Source of the DNA: VAZQ01 sp036555745
GTDB lineage: Bacteria > Pseudomonadota > Alphaproteobacteria > Rhizobiales > Xanthobacteraceae
Direction of reading: 5' to 3'
DNA: 14,917 nt
Assembly (NCBI GenBank): GCA_036555745.1
Contig: DATBKV010000029.1
Location: forward strand, 1-14,917
Below, one piece after another: positions 7,067 to 14,513 of this stretch (position 1 is the first letter of the stretch; every line of letters starts with the position of its first letter). The notes below the pieces were generated by a model. It saw only the letters and a list, made by a program, of their open reading frames with translations. It was not told the origin of the DNA and did not search any database. A program made the position numbers and the translations under genes.

Positions 7067-8047
7067 GGCGGCGCGAGTTCATCGCGCTGCTGGGCGGCGC
7101 AGCGACGTGGCCGCTGCCGGCCGATGCGCAACGGCCCCCGAGTCCCGTCATCGGTTTCCTGAGCACGGTCGCGCGCGAGGGCTTTTCCGATCGTTTGCGC
7201 GGATTTCACGATGGCCTCAGGCAGATCGGCTACGTTGAGGGCGACAACGTCGCCGTCGAATTCCGCTGGGCTGAGAACCAGCATGAGCGGTTGCCGGAGC
7301 TGGCAGCCGACCTGGTCCGTCGTCAAGTGTCGGTCATTGTGGCAAGCGGCGGCACCGCCGGGGCCCTCACCGCCAAAGCCCTCAACACGACGATTCCAAT
7401 CGTCTTCGGCATCCCCGAAGATCCAGTGCAGCTGGGGCTGGTCGACAGTTTGTCCCGCCCCGGCGGCTATATGACCGGCGTGAATTTCTTCGTCGGCGAG
7501 CTACTGGCAAAGCGGCTCGAACTTTTGCGCGAGCTCCTTCCCGCGGCGAAACGGGTAGCGGTCTTCGTCAACCCGGAGAATACCGCGCGCGCTCGATTGC
7601 AGGTCGGGCAAGTGGAAGCGGCGGCTCGGACGATGGGCATGCAGACTCGCATCTTCGAGACCGGCACGACCCAAGCTGTCAACGCGGCCTTCGAGATGAT
7701 CGCCGACGAGCGGCCGGATGCGTTGTTCGTCAGCGCTGATCCGTTCTTTCCTACCCGGCGGGTCCAACTCGCCAACCTGGCGGCGCGCCACGCGATCCCG
7801 TCGTCATTCTCGGTTCGCGAGATCGTTGATGCTGGCGGACTGATGAGTTATGGGCCGAATATCATCGACGCTTATCGTCTCATGGGCCTCTAATGCCGGC
7901 CGCATTCTCAAGGGCGCCAAGCCCGCGGACTTGCCGGTCGTGCAGTCAAGCAAATTCGAGCTGGTCATCAACGCTCAGACCGCCCGGATGCTTGGCCTCG
8001 CCGTGCCCCCGTCTCTGCTCAGTATCGCCGACGAGGTGATCGAATGA
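7063..8047 (+). pseudogene. ABC transporter substrate-binding protein, frameshifted
   Basis: Second copy of an ABC_sub_bind (PF04392, TrpX-type) periplasmic binding protein. The frame from ATG 7063 gives 276 residues: MRRREFIALLGGAA leader cut near DAQ, then PVIGFLST, the GLRQIGYVEGDNVAVEFRWA segment, SRPGGYMTGVNFF and YGPNIIDAYRLMGL, where TAA stops it. The missing end continues at once in another frame as AGRILKGAKPADLPV...SIADEVIE. Removing one A from CTCTAATGCC (7892 or 7893) restores CTC TAT GCC and an uninterrupted 327-residue protein close in length to copy 3 (330). It is therefore a recent one-base insertion or a sequencing error. The start is supported by GAGGT (7052-7056) and an ATGA overlap with the remnant. 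No permease or ATPase lies nearby, so transport would need partners elsewhere. Confidence 0.85.
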
Positions 8048-9036
8048 TGCGACGCCGCGACTTGATCCTGCTTGGCGGCGCGGCCGCGGCGTGGCCGCTG
8101 GCGGCGCACGCGCAGCAGGCCGAGCGGGTGCGGCGCATCGGCGTGCTTATGAGCCAGGCCTCCAGCGATCCTGTAGGACAAGCGCGCAACGCGGCCTTCG
8201 TTCAGGGACTGCAAGAATTGGGCTGGACTATCGGCGGCAACGTGCACGTCGACTATCGCTGGGCTGCGGAAGACGTCGAGCAGAGCGGTCGCAGGAACGC
8301 GACCGAAATAGTCGCGCTCGCGCCAGATGTCATCTTGGCTACGGGCGGCGTTGGCGTCGAGCCGTTGCTCGAAGTAACCCGCACAGTGCCGATCGTGTTC
8401 GTGCAGGTCACCGACCCGGTCGGCGCCGGTTACGTCGAGAGCCTGGCGCGGCCTGGGGGCAATGCTACCGGCTTTGTTCCGTTCGAATACAGCATCGGCG
8501 GAAAATGGCTGGAACTGCTCAAGGAGATTTCACCGCCCCTGACGCGAGCGGCAGTATTGCGGGATGCGGCGCTGGCCCTCGGGAGCGGCCAGTTGGGCGC
8601 CATTCAGGCCGTGGCGTCGTCCCTCGGGGTGGAGTTGCGCCCCGTCGGCGTGGGGGACGCATCCGAGATCGAGCGCACTGTCACAGCCTTCGCACAAGGT
8701 TCGAATGGCGGCATGATCGTGACGGCGAGCGCGCCGGCGATCAAGCATCGCGATCTGATCGTCGCGCTGGCGAGCCGACACCGATTGCCGGCGGTGTACT
8801 CCGCCCGCTTTTTCGTGACCGCCGGCGGACTGCTTTCCTACGGACCTGATGGGATCGAGCCGTACCGGCAAGCGGCCAGCTATGTCGATCGCATCCTCAA
8901 GGGCGAGAAGCCCGGTGACCTGCCGGTGCAGGCGCCCACGAAATATGAGCTGGTGATCAACCTCAAGACCGCCAGGACGCTCGGCATCGAAGTGCCCGCA
9001 ACGCTGCTCGCTCGCGCCGACGAGGTGGTCGAATAG
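8044..9036 (+). CDS. ABC transporter substrate-binding protein (ABC_sub_bind/TrpX type)
   Basis: The intact third copy, 330 residues, of a periplasmic solute-binding protein with two Rossmann-like lobes. The leader MMRRRDLILLGGAAAAWPL followed by AHAQ is a typical exported leader of this family with a twin-arginine-like RRR. The mature part has RRIGVLMSQ at the first strand, LGWTIGGNVHVDYRWA, IVFVQVTDPVGAGYVESLAR, RPGGNATGF, SYGPDGIEPYRQAASYVDRILKGEKPGDLPV and the terminal ARADEVVE. The start overlaps the stop of copy 2 as ATGATG (either ATG possible), and GAGGT inside copy 2's GACGAGGTG acts as the ribosome binding site. The ligand is unknown; family members are linked to amino acids or aromatic compounds but mostly uncharacterised. 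No cognate permease or ATPase is in the window. Confidence 0.9.
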   Translation: MMRRRDLILLGGAAAAWPLAAHAQQAERVRRIGVLMSQASSDPVGQARNAAFVQGLQELGWTIGGNVHVDYRWAAEDVEQSGRRNATEIVALAPDVILATGGVGVEPLLEVTRTVPIVFVQVTDPVGAGYVESLARPGGNATGFVPFEYSIGGKWLELLKEISPPLTRAAVLRDAALALGSGQLGAIQAVASSLGVELRPVGVGDASEIERTVTAFAQGSNGGMIVTASAPAIKHRDLIVALASRHRLPAVYSARFFVTAGGLLSYGPDGIEPYRQAASYVDRILKGEKPGDLPVQAPTKYELVINLKTARTLGIEVPATLLARADEVVE

Positions 9037-9083
9037 GCACCCTCTTGCTGCGATTGCGGGGAAAGGCTCCAAGACCACACAAG

Positions 9084-9104
9084 GCGATAGCCGTTACCTA
9101 TCGC
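9084..9104. terminator. Hairpin after the SBP array
   Basis: A perfect seven-base stem, GCGATAG (9084-9090) and CTATCGC (9098-9104), with a seven-base loop, 47 bases after the copy 3 stop. A second small stem, CCTTTC (9130-9135) and GAAAGG (9146-9151), follows. Either could end transcription of the array, but neither has a T-run, so an operator or repeat is also possible. Confidence 0.35.
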
Positions 9105-9202
9105 AGGCGCACGCTGATACCGTTCGCATCCTTTCCAGATGTGCCGAAAGGAAAATCGATGCCGTGATTGCGACTGCTGCAGCCGCGTTAACCCTCCCGA
9201 AA

Positions 9203-9231
9203 TTGTCCCGCAGCACCGCATCGGGTAATAT
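9203..9231 (+). promoter_or_regulatory. Candidate sigma-70-like promoter for the TPR gene
   Basis: TTGTCC (9203-9208) and TAATAT (9226-9231) are 17 bases apart, each matching four of six consensus positions. Transcription from about 9238 would give a leader of some 45 bases before ATG 9284. Weak matches like this occur by chance, so this is only the best candidate in the 247-base gap. Confidence 0.3.
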
Positions 9232-9283
9232 GACCAAACCTGTCGGGGAGGCAGCTCCAACGCACGACACGGAGAATGTCGCC

Positions 9284-10882
9284 ATGACCAGGTCAACATT
9301 TGCCGTCGTTGCCGCCTCGATCGCGGCCAGCGTTTCATTCTCGCAGCCCGTCATCGGCCAGGAAGAAACCGACCAGCGACTGGGCACCGTTCACTTCGAT
9401 ACATCGTGCAACGAGGTGGCGCAGCGGCGCTTTGATCGCGCCATGCGCTACCAACATTCGTTCTGGTATCGCGAGTCGAAGGAATTATTCGAGGAGGTGC
9501 TCAAGGCCGACCCCGACTGCGGCATTGCCTATTGGGGCATTGCGCTGAGCCTGCTCAACAATCCGCATGCGCCGCCGCCCGTCGGCAACCTGCCGCTCGG
9601 CCTTGCGGCCATCGAGAAGGCCAAGACCACCGGTGCAAAGACCCAACGCGAGCGCGATTTGATCAACGCGCTGGGCGCGTTCTACGCCGATTACGACAAG
9701 GTCGACCATCGCAGCCGCGTGCTCGCCTATCTCAAGGCCATGGAAGGCGTGGCGCAGGCCTATCCGAACGACGACGAAGCCCAGATCCTCTACGCGATCG
9801 AGCTCAACGTCGCAGCCCCGCCGAGCGACAAGACCTATGCGATGCAGCTCAAGGGCGCCGCCATTCTCGAGCCGATCTTCCGGCGCCAGCCGCGCCATCC
9901 CGGCGTCGCCCACTATCTGATCCATCTCTACGACACGCCGGCACTGGCGGAGAGAGGGCTCGATGCGGCCAGGCGCTATTCGCAGATCGCACCGGCTGCG
10001 CCCCACGCCCAGCACATGCCGTCGCATATCTTCACCCGGGTCGGCTATTGGAAGGAGTCCATCGGTTCCAACACGGAGGCGGCGCGGGCTGCCAAGGCCA
10101 GCAACGAAGGCCATGACCAGCTGCACGCGATGGATTACCTCGTTTACGCCTATCTGCAGACGGGGCAGGACGCCAAAGCACAGGCGGTGATCGAGGAGAT
10201 GCGCGGGATCGGCGGCTTCACCGAGACGTTCATTGCCGGTCCCTACGCGCTGGCCGTAAGCCCGGCGCGCTACGCGGTCGAGCGCGGCGATTGGGACGCG
10301 GCCTCGCAGCTTGCGGTGCGGCCGACCCCGCTTGCTCATGTCGAAGCGATGACGCATTTCGCCCGCGCGATGGGGGCGGCGCGGTCGGGCAGGCCGGACG
10401 ACGCCAAGCCCGACATCGCCAAGCTCGCTGAGCTGCGCGACAAATTGCGCCAGGCCAAGGACGCCTACTGGGCCGAGCAGGTCGACATCCAGTCGCAGGT
10501 CGCGACCGCCTGGGTGCTCTATGCACAAGGCAAGTACGAGGACGCGCTCAAGGCCATGAGCGCGGCCGCCGACGCCGAGGACAACACCGAGAAGCACCCC
10601 GTAACTCCCGGGGTCCCGACCCCGGCGCGCGAGCTCTACGGCACCATGCTGCTCGAGCGCGGCATGCCCAGGGAAGCCCTGGCCGCGTTCGAGGCGACAT
10701 TGAAAAAGGAGCCGCACCGGCTGGGCGCCGAGCTTGGCGCCGGCGCGGCCGCTGACAAGGCGGGCGATGTCGACAAGGCGCGCCAGCACTACGCCGCGGC
10801 CGTGGCGCTCACGCAGAACGCCGATCCGGTCAGACCGCAGATCGCGCAAGCGCGCGCTTACGTCGAGAAGAACGCGCGCTGA
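9284..10882 (+). CDS. Secreted TPR-repeat protein
   Basis: A 532-residue protein with a Sec-type signal peptide (MTRSTFAVVAASIAASVSFS, cut near VIGQ) followed by helical repeats of the tetratricopeptide type: CNEVAQRRFDRAMRYQHSFW...EEVLKADPDCGIAYWGIALSL (42-90), a repeat around 281-306 (AMDYLVYAYLQTGQDAKAQA), and C-terminal repeats including ELYGTMLLERGMPREALAAFEATLKKEP and GAGAAADKAGDVDKARQHYAAA. TPR proteins are protein-binding scaffolds; this one should act in the periplasm. The middle has histidine-rich motifs, HPGVAHYLIHLYD (205-217) and HAQHMPSHIFTRVG (241-254). ATG 9284 is preferred over 9164 because the signal peptide starts there, and GGAG (9271-9274) precedes it. I recognise no specific function. 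The next gene starts 31 bases after its stop. Confidence 0.85.
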   Translation: MTRSTFAVVAASIAASVSFSQPVIGQEETDQRLGTVHFDTSCNEVAQRRFDRAMRYQHSFWYRESKELFEEVLKADPDCGIAYWGIALSLLNNPHAPPPVGNLPLGLAAIEKAKTTGAKTQRERDLINALGAFYADYDKVDHRSRVLAYLKAMEGVAQAYPNDDEAQILYAIELNVAAPPSDKTYAMQLKGAAILEPIFRRQPRHPGVAHYLIHLYDTPALAERGLDAARRYSQIAPAAPHAQHMPSHIFTRVGYWKESIGSNTEAARAAKASNEGHDQLHAMDYLVYAYLQTGQDAKAQAVIEEMRGIGGFTETFIAGPYALAVSPARYAVERGDWDAASQLAVRPTPLAHVEAMTHFARAMGAARSGRPDDAKPDIAKLAELRDKLRQAKDAYWAEQVDIQSQVATAWVLYAQGKYEDALKAMSAAADAEDNTEKHPVTPGVPTPARELYGTMLLERGMPREALAAFEATLKKEPHRLGAELGAGAAADKAGDVDKARQHYAAAVALTQNADPVRPQIAQARAYVEKNAR

Positions 10883-10913
10883 GGCGCAAGCCATCGCGAG
10901 GCTGGATCAGCCG

Positions 10914-11486
10914 GTGACAAAGCTGGTGGTATCGACATTGGCGCTCGCGGCGGTGCTCGCAGCCGCCGCGGGATATGTCGCGCTCGTCCCCCCGCACCCT
11001 GCGGACACGGCAGCGGGCGGCTCAGCCGCGGCCCGGCCACTCTGGACCGAGGTGCAGTGGCCGTTCCCGATGGATCAATGGGGAACCGGTCGTGCATTCG
11101 CGTGCAAGGCGGCCGATTGCGGCAGCGCGGTCGCGCTCTATCTCCGCTCCAAGCTCGGCGCCTGCAATTGCGCAACCGGCGTTGAAACTGACGCCGACCT
11201 CGACCGCATGAGCGATTTCGACCTTATCGGCGGGGAGGTTTCGCCCCTCGCCATTGGCCGGCCGATCACCATCGGCTGGATGAAAGGCCGCAGCCGCGCC
11301 TACACGCCAACTGGCGGCAATCGCGACAAATCCATTCTGTCAGTGGTCTTCAACGACCGCTGTGACATGATTGTCGCGACCGTCGTGCTCCCGGCCGGGC
11401 GGCCCGCGGCGATCGAGCCTGGCGTCATCGATTTTTTGAGCAGTCAGCCGATGCTGCATTGGGCGGAGCTGGAGCTTGGCATATAG
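10914..11486 (+). CDS. Membrane-anchored or exported hypothetical protein
   Basis: A 190-residue protein of unknown function. It begins with a hydrophobic segment (VVSTLALAAVLAAAAGYVALV), an uncleaved anchor or signal peptide, followed by WPFPMDQWGTGRAFACKAADCGSAVALYLR and LGACNCATGVETDADLDR. The four cysteines in this stretch (CxxxxxC and CxC) suggest disulphides or metal binding outside the cytoplasm. I recall similar hypothetical proteins in Bradyrhizobium relatives but know no role. GTG 10914 is the most plausible start since it directly precedes the hydrophobic helix; GAGG (10898-10901) lies 12 bases upstream, rather far, so the start is uncertain. A farther ATG at 10734 lies inside the TPR gene and gives Arg-rich nonsense. 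Probably co-transcribed with the TPR gene. Confidence 0.72.
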   Translation: MTKLVVSTLALAAVLAAAAGYVALVPPHPADTAAGGSAAARPLWTEVQWPFPMDQWGTGRAFACKAADCGSAVALYLRSKLGACNCATGVETDADLDRMSDFDLIGGEVSPLAIGRPITIGWMKGRSRAYTPTGGNRDKSILSVVFNDRCDMIVATVVLPAGRPAAIEPGVIDFLSSQPMLHWAELELGI

Positions 11487-11487
11487 A

Positions 11488-11532
11488 GCATGATCCCGAA
11501 AAGTGGGTCCCGGTTTTCGGAAAAGATCATGC
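11488..11532. repeat. Dispersed palindromic repeat GCATGATC...GATCATGC
   Basis: GCATGATC (11488-11495) and GATCATGC (11525-11532) flank an inner pair, CCGAAAA (11496-11502) and TTTTCGG (11514-11520), with an AAAA bulge on one side. The sequence, beginning GCATGATCCCGAAAAGTGGG, is the best-known intergenic repeat of Bradyrhizobium-like genomes and is my main clue to the taxon. It starts right after the stop codon of the hypothetical gene and could cap its mRNA as a stem-loop. Confidence 0.85.
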
Positions 11533-11552
11533 CCCGGCAACAAGCTAGAGCC

Positions 11553-11591
11553 GATGACAATTCGAAACTAAAGTCATCCCGCTGTAGCGGG
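11553..11591. repeat. Nested small hairpins beside the dispersed repeat
   Basis: GATGAC (11553-11558) pairs with GTCATC (11573-11578), and directly after it CCCGCT (11578-11583) pairs with AGCGGG (11586-11591). Together with the neighbouring 11488-11532 element they form one structured block of about 100 bases between convergent genes, probably part of the same repeat family. Confidence 0.5.
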
Positions 11592-11612
11592 CTCGATCCG
11601 ATCCTTATATCG

Positions 11613-11636
11613 GCTGCCGGCGGGCTCGCCGGCAGC
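11613..11636. terminator. Strong hairpin between convergent genes
   Basis: GCTGCCGGC (11613-11621) and GCCGGCAGC (11628-11636) form a perfect nine-base, G/C-rich stem with a six-base loop. It sits 23 bases beyond the methyltransferase stop (read leftward) and 126 bases beyond the hypothetical gene's stop (read rightward), so it could serve as a two-way terminator. Neither side has a clear T-run. Confidence 0.5.
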
Positions 11637-11659
11637 CCGTTCACACCGCTTACCTGATC

Positions 11660-12490
11660 TCAGCTTTTCTTGGTAACGACCGCCTCGAGATATTCGCCGG
11701 GGACGACCAGCGTGCCGTCCTGCGCGAGGTTGAACTTGTCGATCAGCGCGTAGATGTCGGCCTGCAGCGCCTCGCGCGGCTCCGCATCGAGCGCCTCGAA
11801 CGCCTTCGCCACCGGGCCGTAATAGGTGCGGAAGATCTCGACCCAATGCCGGGGCGACTTGTAGCGGAACACGAAGCTCCTGCTCTGCGCCGCCACCGTG
11901 GCCTGCGCGCCGAACAGGGTGTCGAGGTGCGCCTTGCTGCCCCACAGCGCCGGCGACTTCGTGCCGGGCGCCGGCGGAATGTATTTGCCCATGGTCTTGA
12001 ACAGCTCGCCGATGAAGCTTTCCGGCGTCCAGCTGGCCAATCCGATCTTGCCGCCCGGGCGGCAGACGCGGATGAGCTCGCTTGCGGCCTGCTGCTGATT
12101 GGGCGTGAACATGACCCCGAAGGTCGAGAGCACGACGTCGAAGCTCGCGTCCGGAAACGGCAGCGCTTCGGCGTCGGCCTGCTGGAAGGTGACCGGCAGC
12201 CGGTCGGCCTGGGCGCGTTGCCGGCCGCGCTCGAGCAGCGCGGGAACATAGTCGGTCGACACCACCTCGGCGAAGCGGCGGGCGGCCGCCAGCGTGGCAT
12301 TGCCGTTGCCGGCGGCGACGTCGAGGACGCGCTGGTTGCTGCGCAGATCGACCGCTTCGCACAGCATCTCGCCGACGATCTGCAAGGTGGTGCCGATCAG
12401 GGCGTAGTCGCCGAAGCCCCAGGCAGCCTGCTGGCGGCGCTTGATCGCGGCGAGATCGATGGTGGCGGGGGAGGCGGCATGGACGTTCAT
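11660..12490 (-). CDS. Class I SAM-dependent methyltransferase
   Basis: A 276-residue methyltransferase with a Methyltransf_11/UbiE-type core. Motif I, RVLDVAAGNGNATLAAA (54-70), binds S-adenosylmethionine. The acidic residue after strand 2 is in VVSTDYV (76-82). QQADAEALPFPDASFDVV (103-120) is the motif II region, followed by LIRVCRPGGKIGLASW (139-154) as motif III. The N-terminal helix AWGFGDYALIG is common in this subgroup, and the C-terminal half is variable and sets the substrate, which I cannot name. ATG at 12490 is preceded on the minus strand by AAGGA with a seven-base gap. The frame stays open upstream across the GFA gene, but that part is a shadow. It follows the GFA-family gene by 50 bases in the same direction, so the two probably form an operon. 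Confidence 0.9.
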   Translation of the reverse strand: MNVHAASPATIDLAAIKRRQQAAWGFGDYALIGTTLQIVGEMLCEAVDLRSNQRVLDVAAGNGNATLAAARRFAEVVSTDYVPALLERGRQRAQADRLPVTFQQADAEALPFPDASFDVVLSTFGVMFTPNQQQAASELIRVCRPGGKIGLASWTPESFIGELFKTMGKYIPPAPGTKSPALWGSKAHLDTLFGAQATVAAQSRSFVFRYKSPRHWVEIFRTYYGPVAKAFEALDAEPREALQADIYALIDKFNLAQDGTLVVPGEYLEAVVTKKS

Positions 12491-12540
12491 GGCTCTGTCC
12501 TTCCTTGTTGGACCGGCGATTGTCAGGTCGTAGGGAGCGA

Positions 12541-12963
12541 CTATTCCGCGACGATTTCGCCGGAGCCGCCGAACTCGGCCGGGAAGTCCTTGAGCTTGGG
12601 CAGCCCGTCGCGCATGGGCAGCACTGTCTCGGCGTAGTTCACGTGCACGCCGGGCGAGAACCGCAGGGTCGGCAATGTCGCGGAAAATATGTCGACCAGC
12701 CCGAGCTGCGGATGGCTCGCCATCAGGTGGCCGCCGCACTTGGCGCAGTACTGGCGTTGGCTCGCCGGGGTCTTCTGGAAGCTCGCGAGATGCTCGGCGC
12801 CGCCGGTGACCTTCACCGCCTCCGGCTTCCACAGGCTGAACGCGTTCACCGGCGCGCCCGACCAGGAGCGGCAGGAGGCGCAATGGCAGTAACCCATCGC
12901 GACCGGCTCGCCCGTCGCCTGCAACCGAACCGAGCCGCAGAAGCATTGTCCTTTGTGTGCCAT
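12541..12963 (-). CDS. GFA-family (CENP-V/GFA domain) zinc protein
   Basis: A 140-residue GFA-domain protein. Members share the zinc-binding fold of glutathione-dependent formaldehyde-activating enzyme, but most are not shown to have that activity. The metal-ligand cysteines are all present: CFCG (Cys7, Cys9), the YCHCASC cluster (Cys26, Cys28, Cys31) and YCAKCGGHL (Cys73, Cys76). Length is typical. ATG at 12963 is chosen because AAGGA precedes it by five bases on the minus strand and the protein then opens with the family start HKGQCFCG; longer open frames upstream are Arg-rich and unconvincing. It heads a two-gene operon with the methyltransferase. A role in detoxifying a reactive one-carbon or thiol compound would be a guess. 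Confidence 0.9.
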   Translation of the reverse strand: MAHKGQCFCGSVRLQATGEPVAMGYCHCASCRSWSGAPVNAFSLWKPEAVKVTGGAEHLASFQKTPASQRQYCAKCGGHLMASHPQLGLVDIFSATLPTLRFSPGVHVNYAETVLPMRDGLPKLKDFPAEFGGSGEIVAE

Positions 12964-13407
12964 GGTGTTCCTTCTTTTCATCGCGCCATTGGGCTCGCCG
13001 GCTTGTTCGGCGCGGTGCCGCGGTGGCTTGTACTTAGGCTTTCGTCGCGTGCGAATGATCCGCCGTCCGCAAAGCATGACGCGGCGTCGGAAATTTCGTT
13101 GATCAGACGTCCTAATCAGGTGTTCCGGCATGCGGGGGGAGCGCGAATGGCGGCCGCCGTGCGTGCGTCGATGTCGACGCCCCGGATGTGGACAAGGGCT
13201 GAGGGCATGCGCTTACCGCGTAGCGCCCCGGCCGGGTTCGAGACAATGTATCTTTGGATACATCGGCACGCCGCCGGGCACTCGCGCCGCTATGAGGGGA
13301 TTGGTCGGAGACGGGGCGGGGCGGAAATACGTCGCGCCGGCGGTGCTCGCGGCCATGGTCGAACGCTGCTAGCGTTGACGCCAGTTCAACGATCCGACGG
13401 AGCCTGC
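12964..13407. other. Divergent regulatory region, GFA gene / AraC regulator
   Basis: A 444-base gap between divergent starts. Open frames that cross it (for example about 80 codons from 13130) lack ribosome binding sites and read as Arg/Pro-rich noise. It holds the 13246 palindrome (separate entry); near-identical direct repeats TGATCAG (13100-13106) and TAATCAG (13113-13119), 13 bases apart; and an inverted repeat, CGTTGA (13373-13378) and TCAACG (13386-13391), just before the AraC start. The length and symmetry suggest control of both operons from here. Confidence 0.55.
13246..13263. promoter_or_regulatory. Operator-like palindrome ATGTATC-TTTG-GATACAT
   Basis: A perfect seven-base inverted repeat with a four-base spacer, notably A/T-rich inside very G/C-rich DNA. 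This size and symmetry fit a dimeric repressor of the TetR or similar class rather than AraC, which favours direct repeats. It lies 144 bases before the AraC start and 282 bases before the GFA start. The binding protein is not identifiable from the window. Confidence 0.55.
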
Positions 13408-14490
13408 ATGCCATCCGGCGCGGACGCGCTCTCCGACGTCTTGAAAACGGTGCGGCTGACCGGCGCGACCTTCTTCGACGTCGTGGCCAGCGCGCCTTGG
13501 GTCGCCGAGCAGCCGCCGCGCGACATGATCCTGGCGAAAATCCTGCCGGGCGCCGGTCACCTGATCGCCTACCACGTGGTGACCGAAGGCCGTTGCTTCG
13601 CCAATATCGTGGGCGAGGCGCCGATCGAGATCGAGGCCGGCGAGGTCATCGTGTTCACCCGCGGCGATCCGCACGTGCTGTCGAGCAGTCCCGGCATGCG
13701 CGCCGATCCCCAAGCGGCCAACGCGCTCGACGAGTTGACTGCCAGCCAGTTGCCGTTCTTCATCAACTACGGCGCCGGCGGGCCGGTCTCGGCCAAGTTC
13801 GTCTGCGGCTTTCTCGCCTGCGACGCGCAACCATTCAATCCGCTGCTCGACAACCTGCCGCGCGTGATCAAGGCGGGAGGCGCACAGGGCGGCGACCCGC
13901 AGCGGCTCGGCCAGCTCATGCGCGCGGCGATGACCGAGGCGCGCGACAAGCGCGCCGGCGGCGAAAGCGTGCTCGCGCGGCTGAGCGAGCTGATGTTCAT
14001 CGAGGTGATCCGCCGGCATCTGGAAGCCCTGCCGCCGGAGCAGGCGGGGTGGCTGGCGGGCCTGCGCGACCCGTTCGTCGGCAAGGCGCTGTCGCTGATG
14101 CACGCCGCTCCCGCGCGCAACTGGACGATCGAGCAGCTCGCCAAGGAGGTCGGACTGTCGCGCTCGGTGCTGGCGGAGCGGTTCGCCGATCTGGTCGGCA
14201 TGCCGCCGATCAATTACCTCGCGCAATGGCGGATGCAGATCGCGTCCGGGCTGTTGAGCGCCGGCGGCGCCAATATCGCCAGCATCGCCGCGCGCGTCGG
14301 CTACGGCTCCGAGGCGGCGTTCAGCCGCGCCTTCAAGAAGGTGGCGGGAGTGCCGCCGTCGGCCTGGCGCCGCCCGGCGCAGGGCAGCGGGGCTGCGCCA
14401 TCGCGCAGCCCCGCGGCAGCCGCGACCGACCCGCAACCCAAAGCTGCAGCCTTGCGGCGCGCCTCCGGCCGGACCCGCGACCGGCGATGA
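13408..14490 (+). CDS. AraC-family transcriptional regulator with cupin-like N-terminus
   Basis: A 360-residue regulator. The N-terminal half (about 10-200) is cupin-like, of the AraC-binding/cupin_6 type, with HLIAYHVVTEGRCFANI and PIEIEAGEVIVFTRGDPHVL (72-91) forming a typical beta-barrel ligand pocket. The C-terminal AraC DNA-binding domain has two helix-turn-helix units, WTIEQLAKEVGLSRSVLAERF (239-259) and IASIAARVGYGSEAAFSRAFKK (290-311), ending at GVPPSAWRR. A 40-residue Ala/Pro/Arg tail follows, probably disordered. ATG 13408 is chosen for GGAG (13399-13402) five bases upstream and the family-typical start; the frame is open for 900 bases more, opposite the GFA gene, which I regard as a shadow. 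It probably controls the hydrolase 23 bases downstream, and possibly the divergent GFA-methyltransferase pair, in response to a small molecule. Confidence 0.92.
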   Translation: MPSGADALSDVLKTVRLTGATFFDVVASAPWVAEQPPRDMILAKILPGAGHLIAYHVVTEGRCFANIVGEAPIEIEAGEVIVFTRGDPHVLSSSPGMRADPQAANALDELTASQLPFFINYGAGGPVSAKFVCGFLACDAQPFNPLLDNLPRVIKAGGAQGGDPQRLGQLMRAAMTEARDKRAGGESVLARLSELMFIEVIRRHLEALPPEQAGWLAGLRDPFVGKALSLMHAAPARNWTIEQLAKEVGLSRSVLAERFADLVGMPPINYLAQWRMQIASGLLSAGGANIASIAARVGYGSEAAFSRAFKKVAGVPPSAWRRPAQGSGAAPSRSPAAAATDPQPKAAALRRASGRTRDRR

Positions 14491-14513
14491 CCCCGCTCAA
14501 CAGGGAGAAGAGA

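Noticed and set aside
9485..10894. A 469-codon leftward frame opposite the TPR gene
   Set aside because: It is a mirror of the TPR coding frame, Arg/Gly/Leu-rich, without a ribosome binding site or recognisable motif.
11660..12946. A 428-codon leftward frame covering both the methyltransferase and the GFA gene
   Set aside because: Only the part from 12490 resembles a methyltransferase; the upstream part is a shifted frame of the well-supported GFA gene.
13130..13372. Possible 80-residue small protein in the divergent region
   Set aside because: No ribosome binding site, biased low-complexity composition, and it crosses the operator-like palindrome.
12505..14490. A 661-codon open frame extending the AraC regulator leftward
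   Set aside because: The first 301 codons lie opposite the GFA gene and across the divergent region. They read as Arg/Ala-rich noise, while ATG 13408 has a ribosome binding site and the correct family start.
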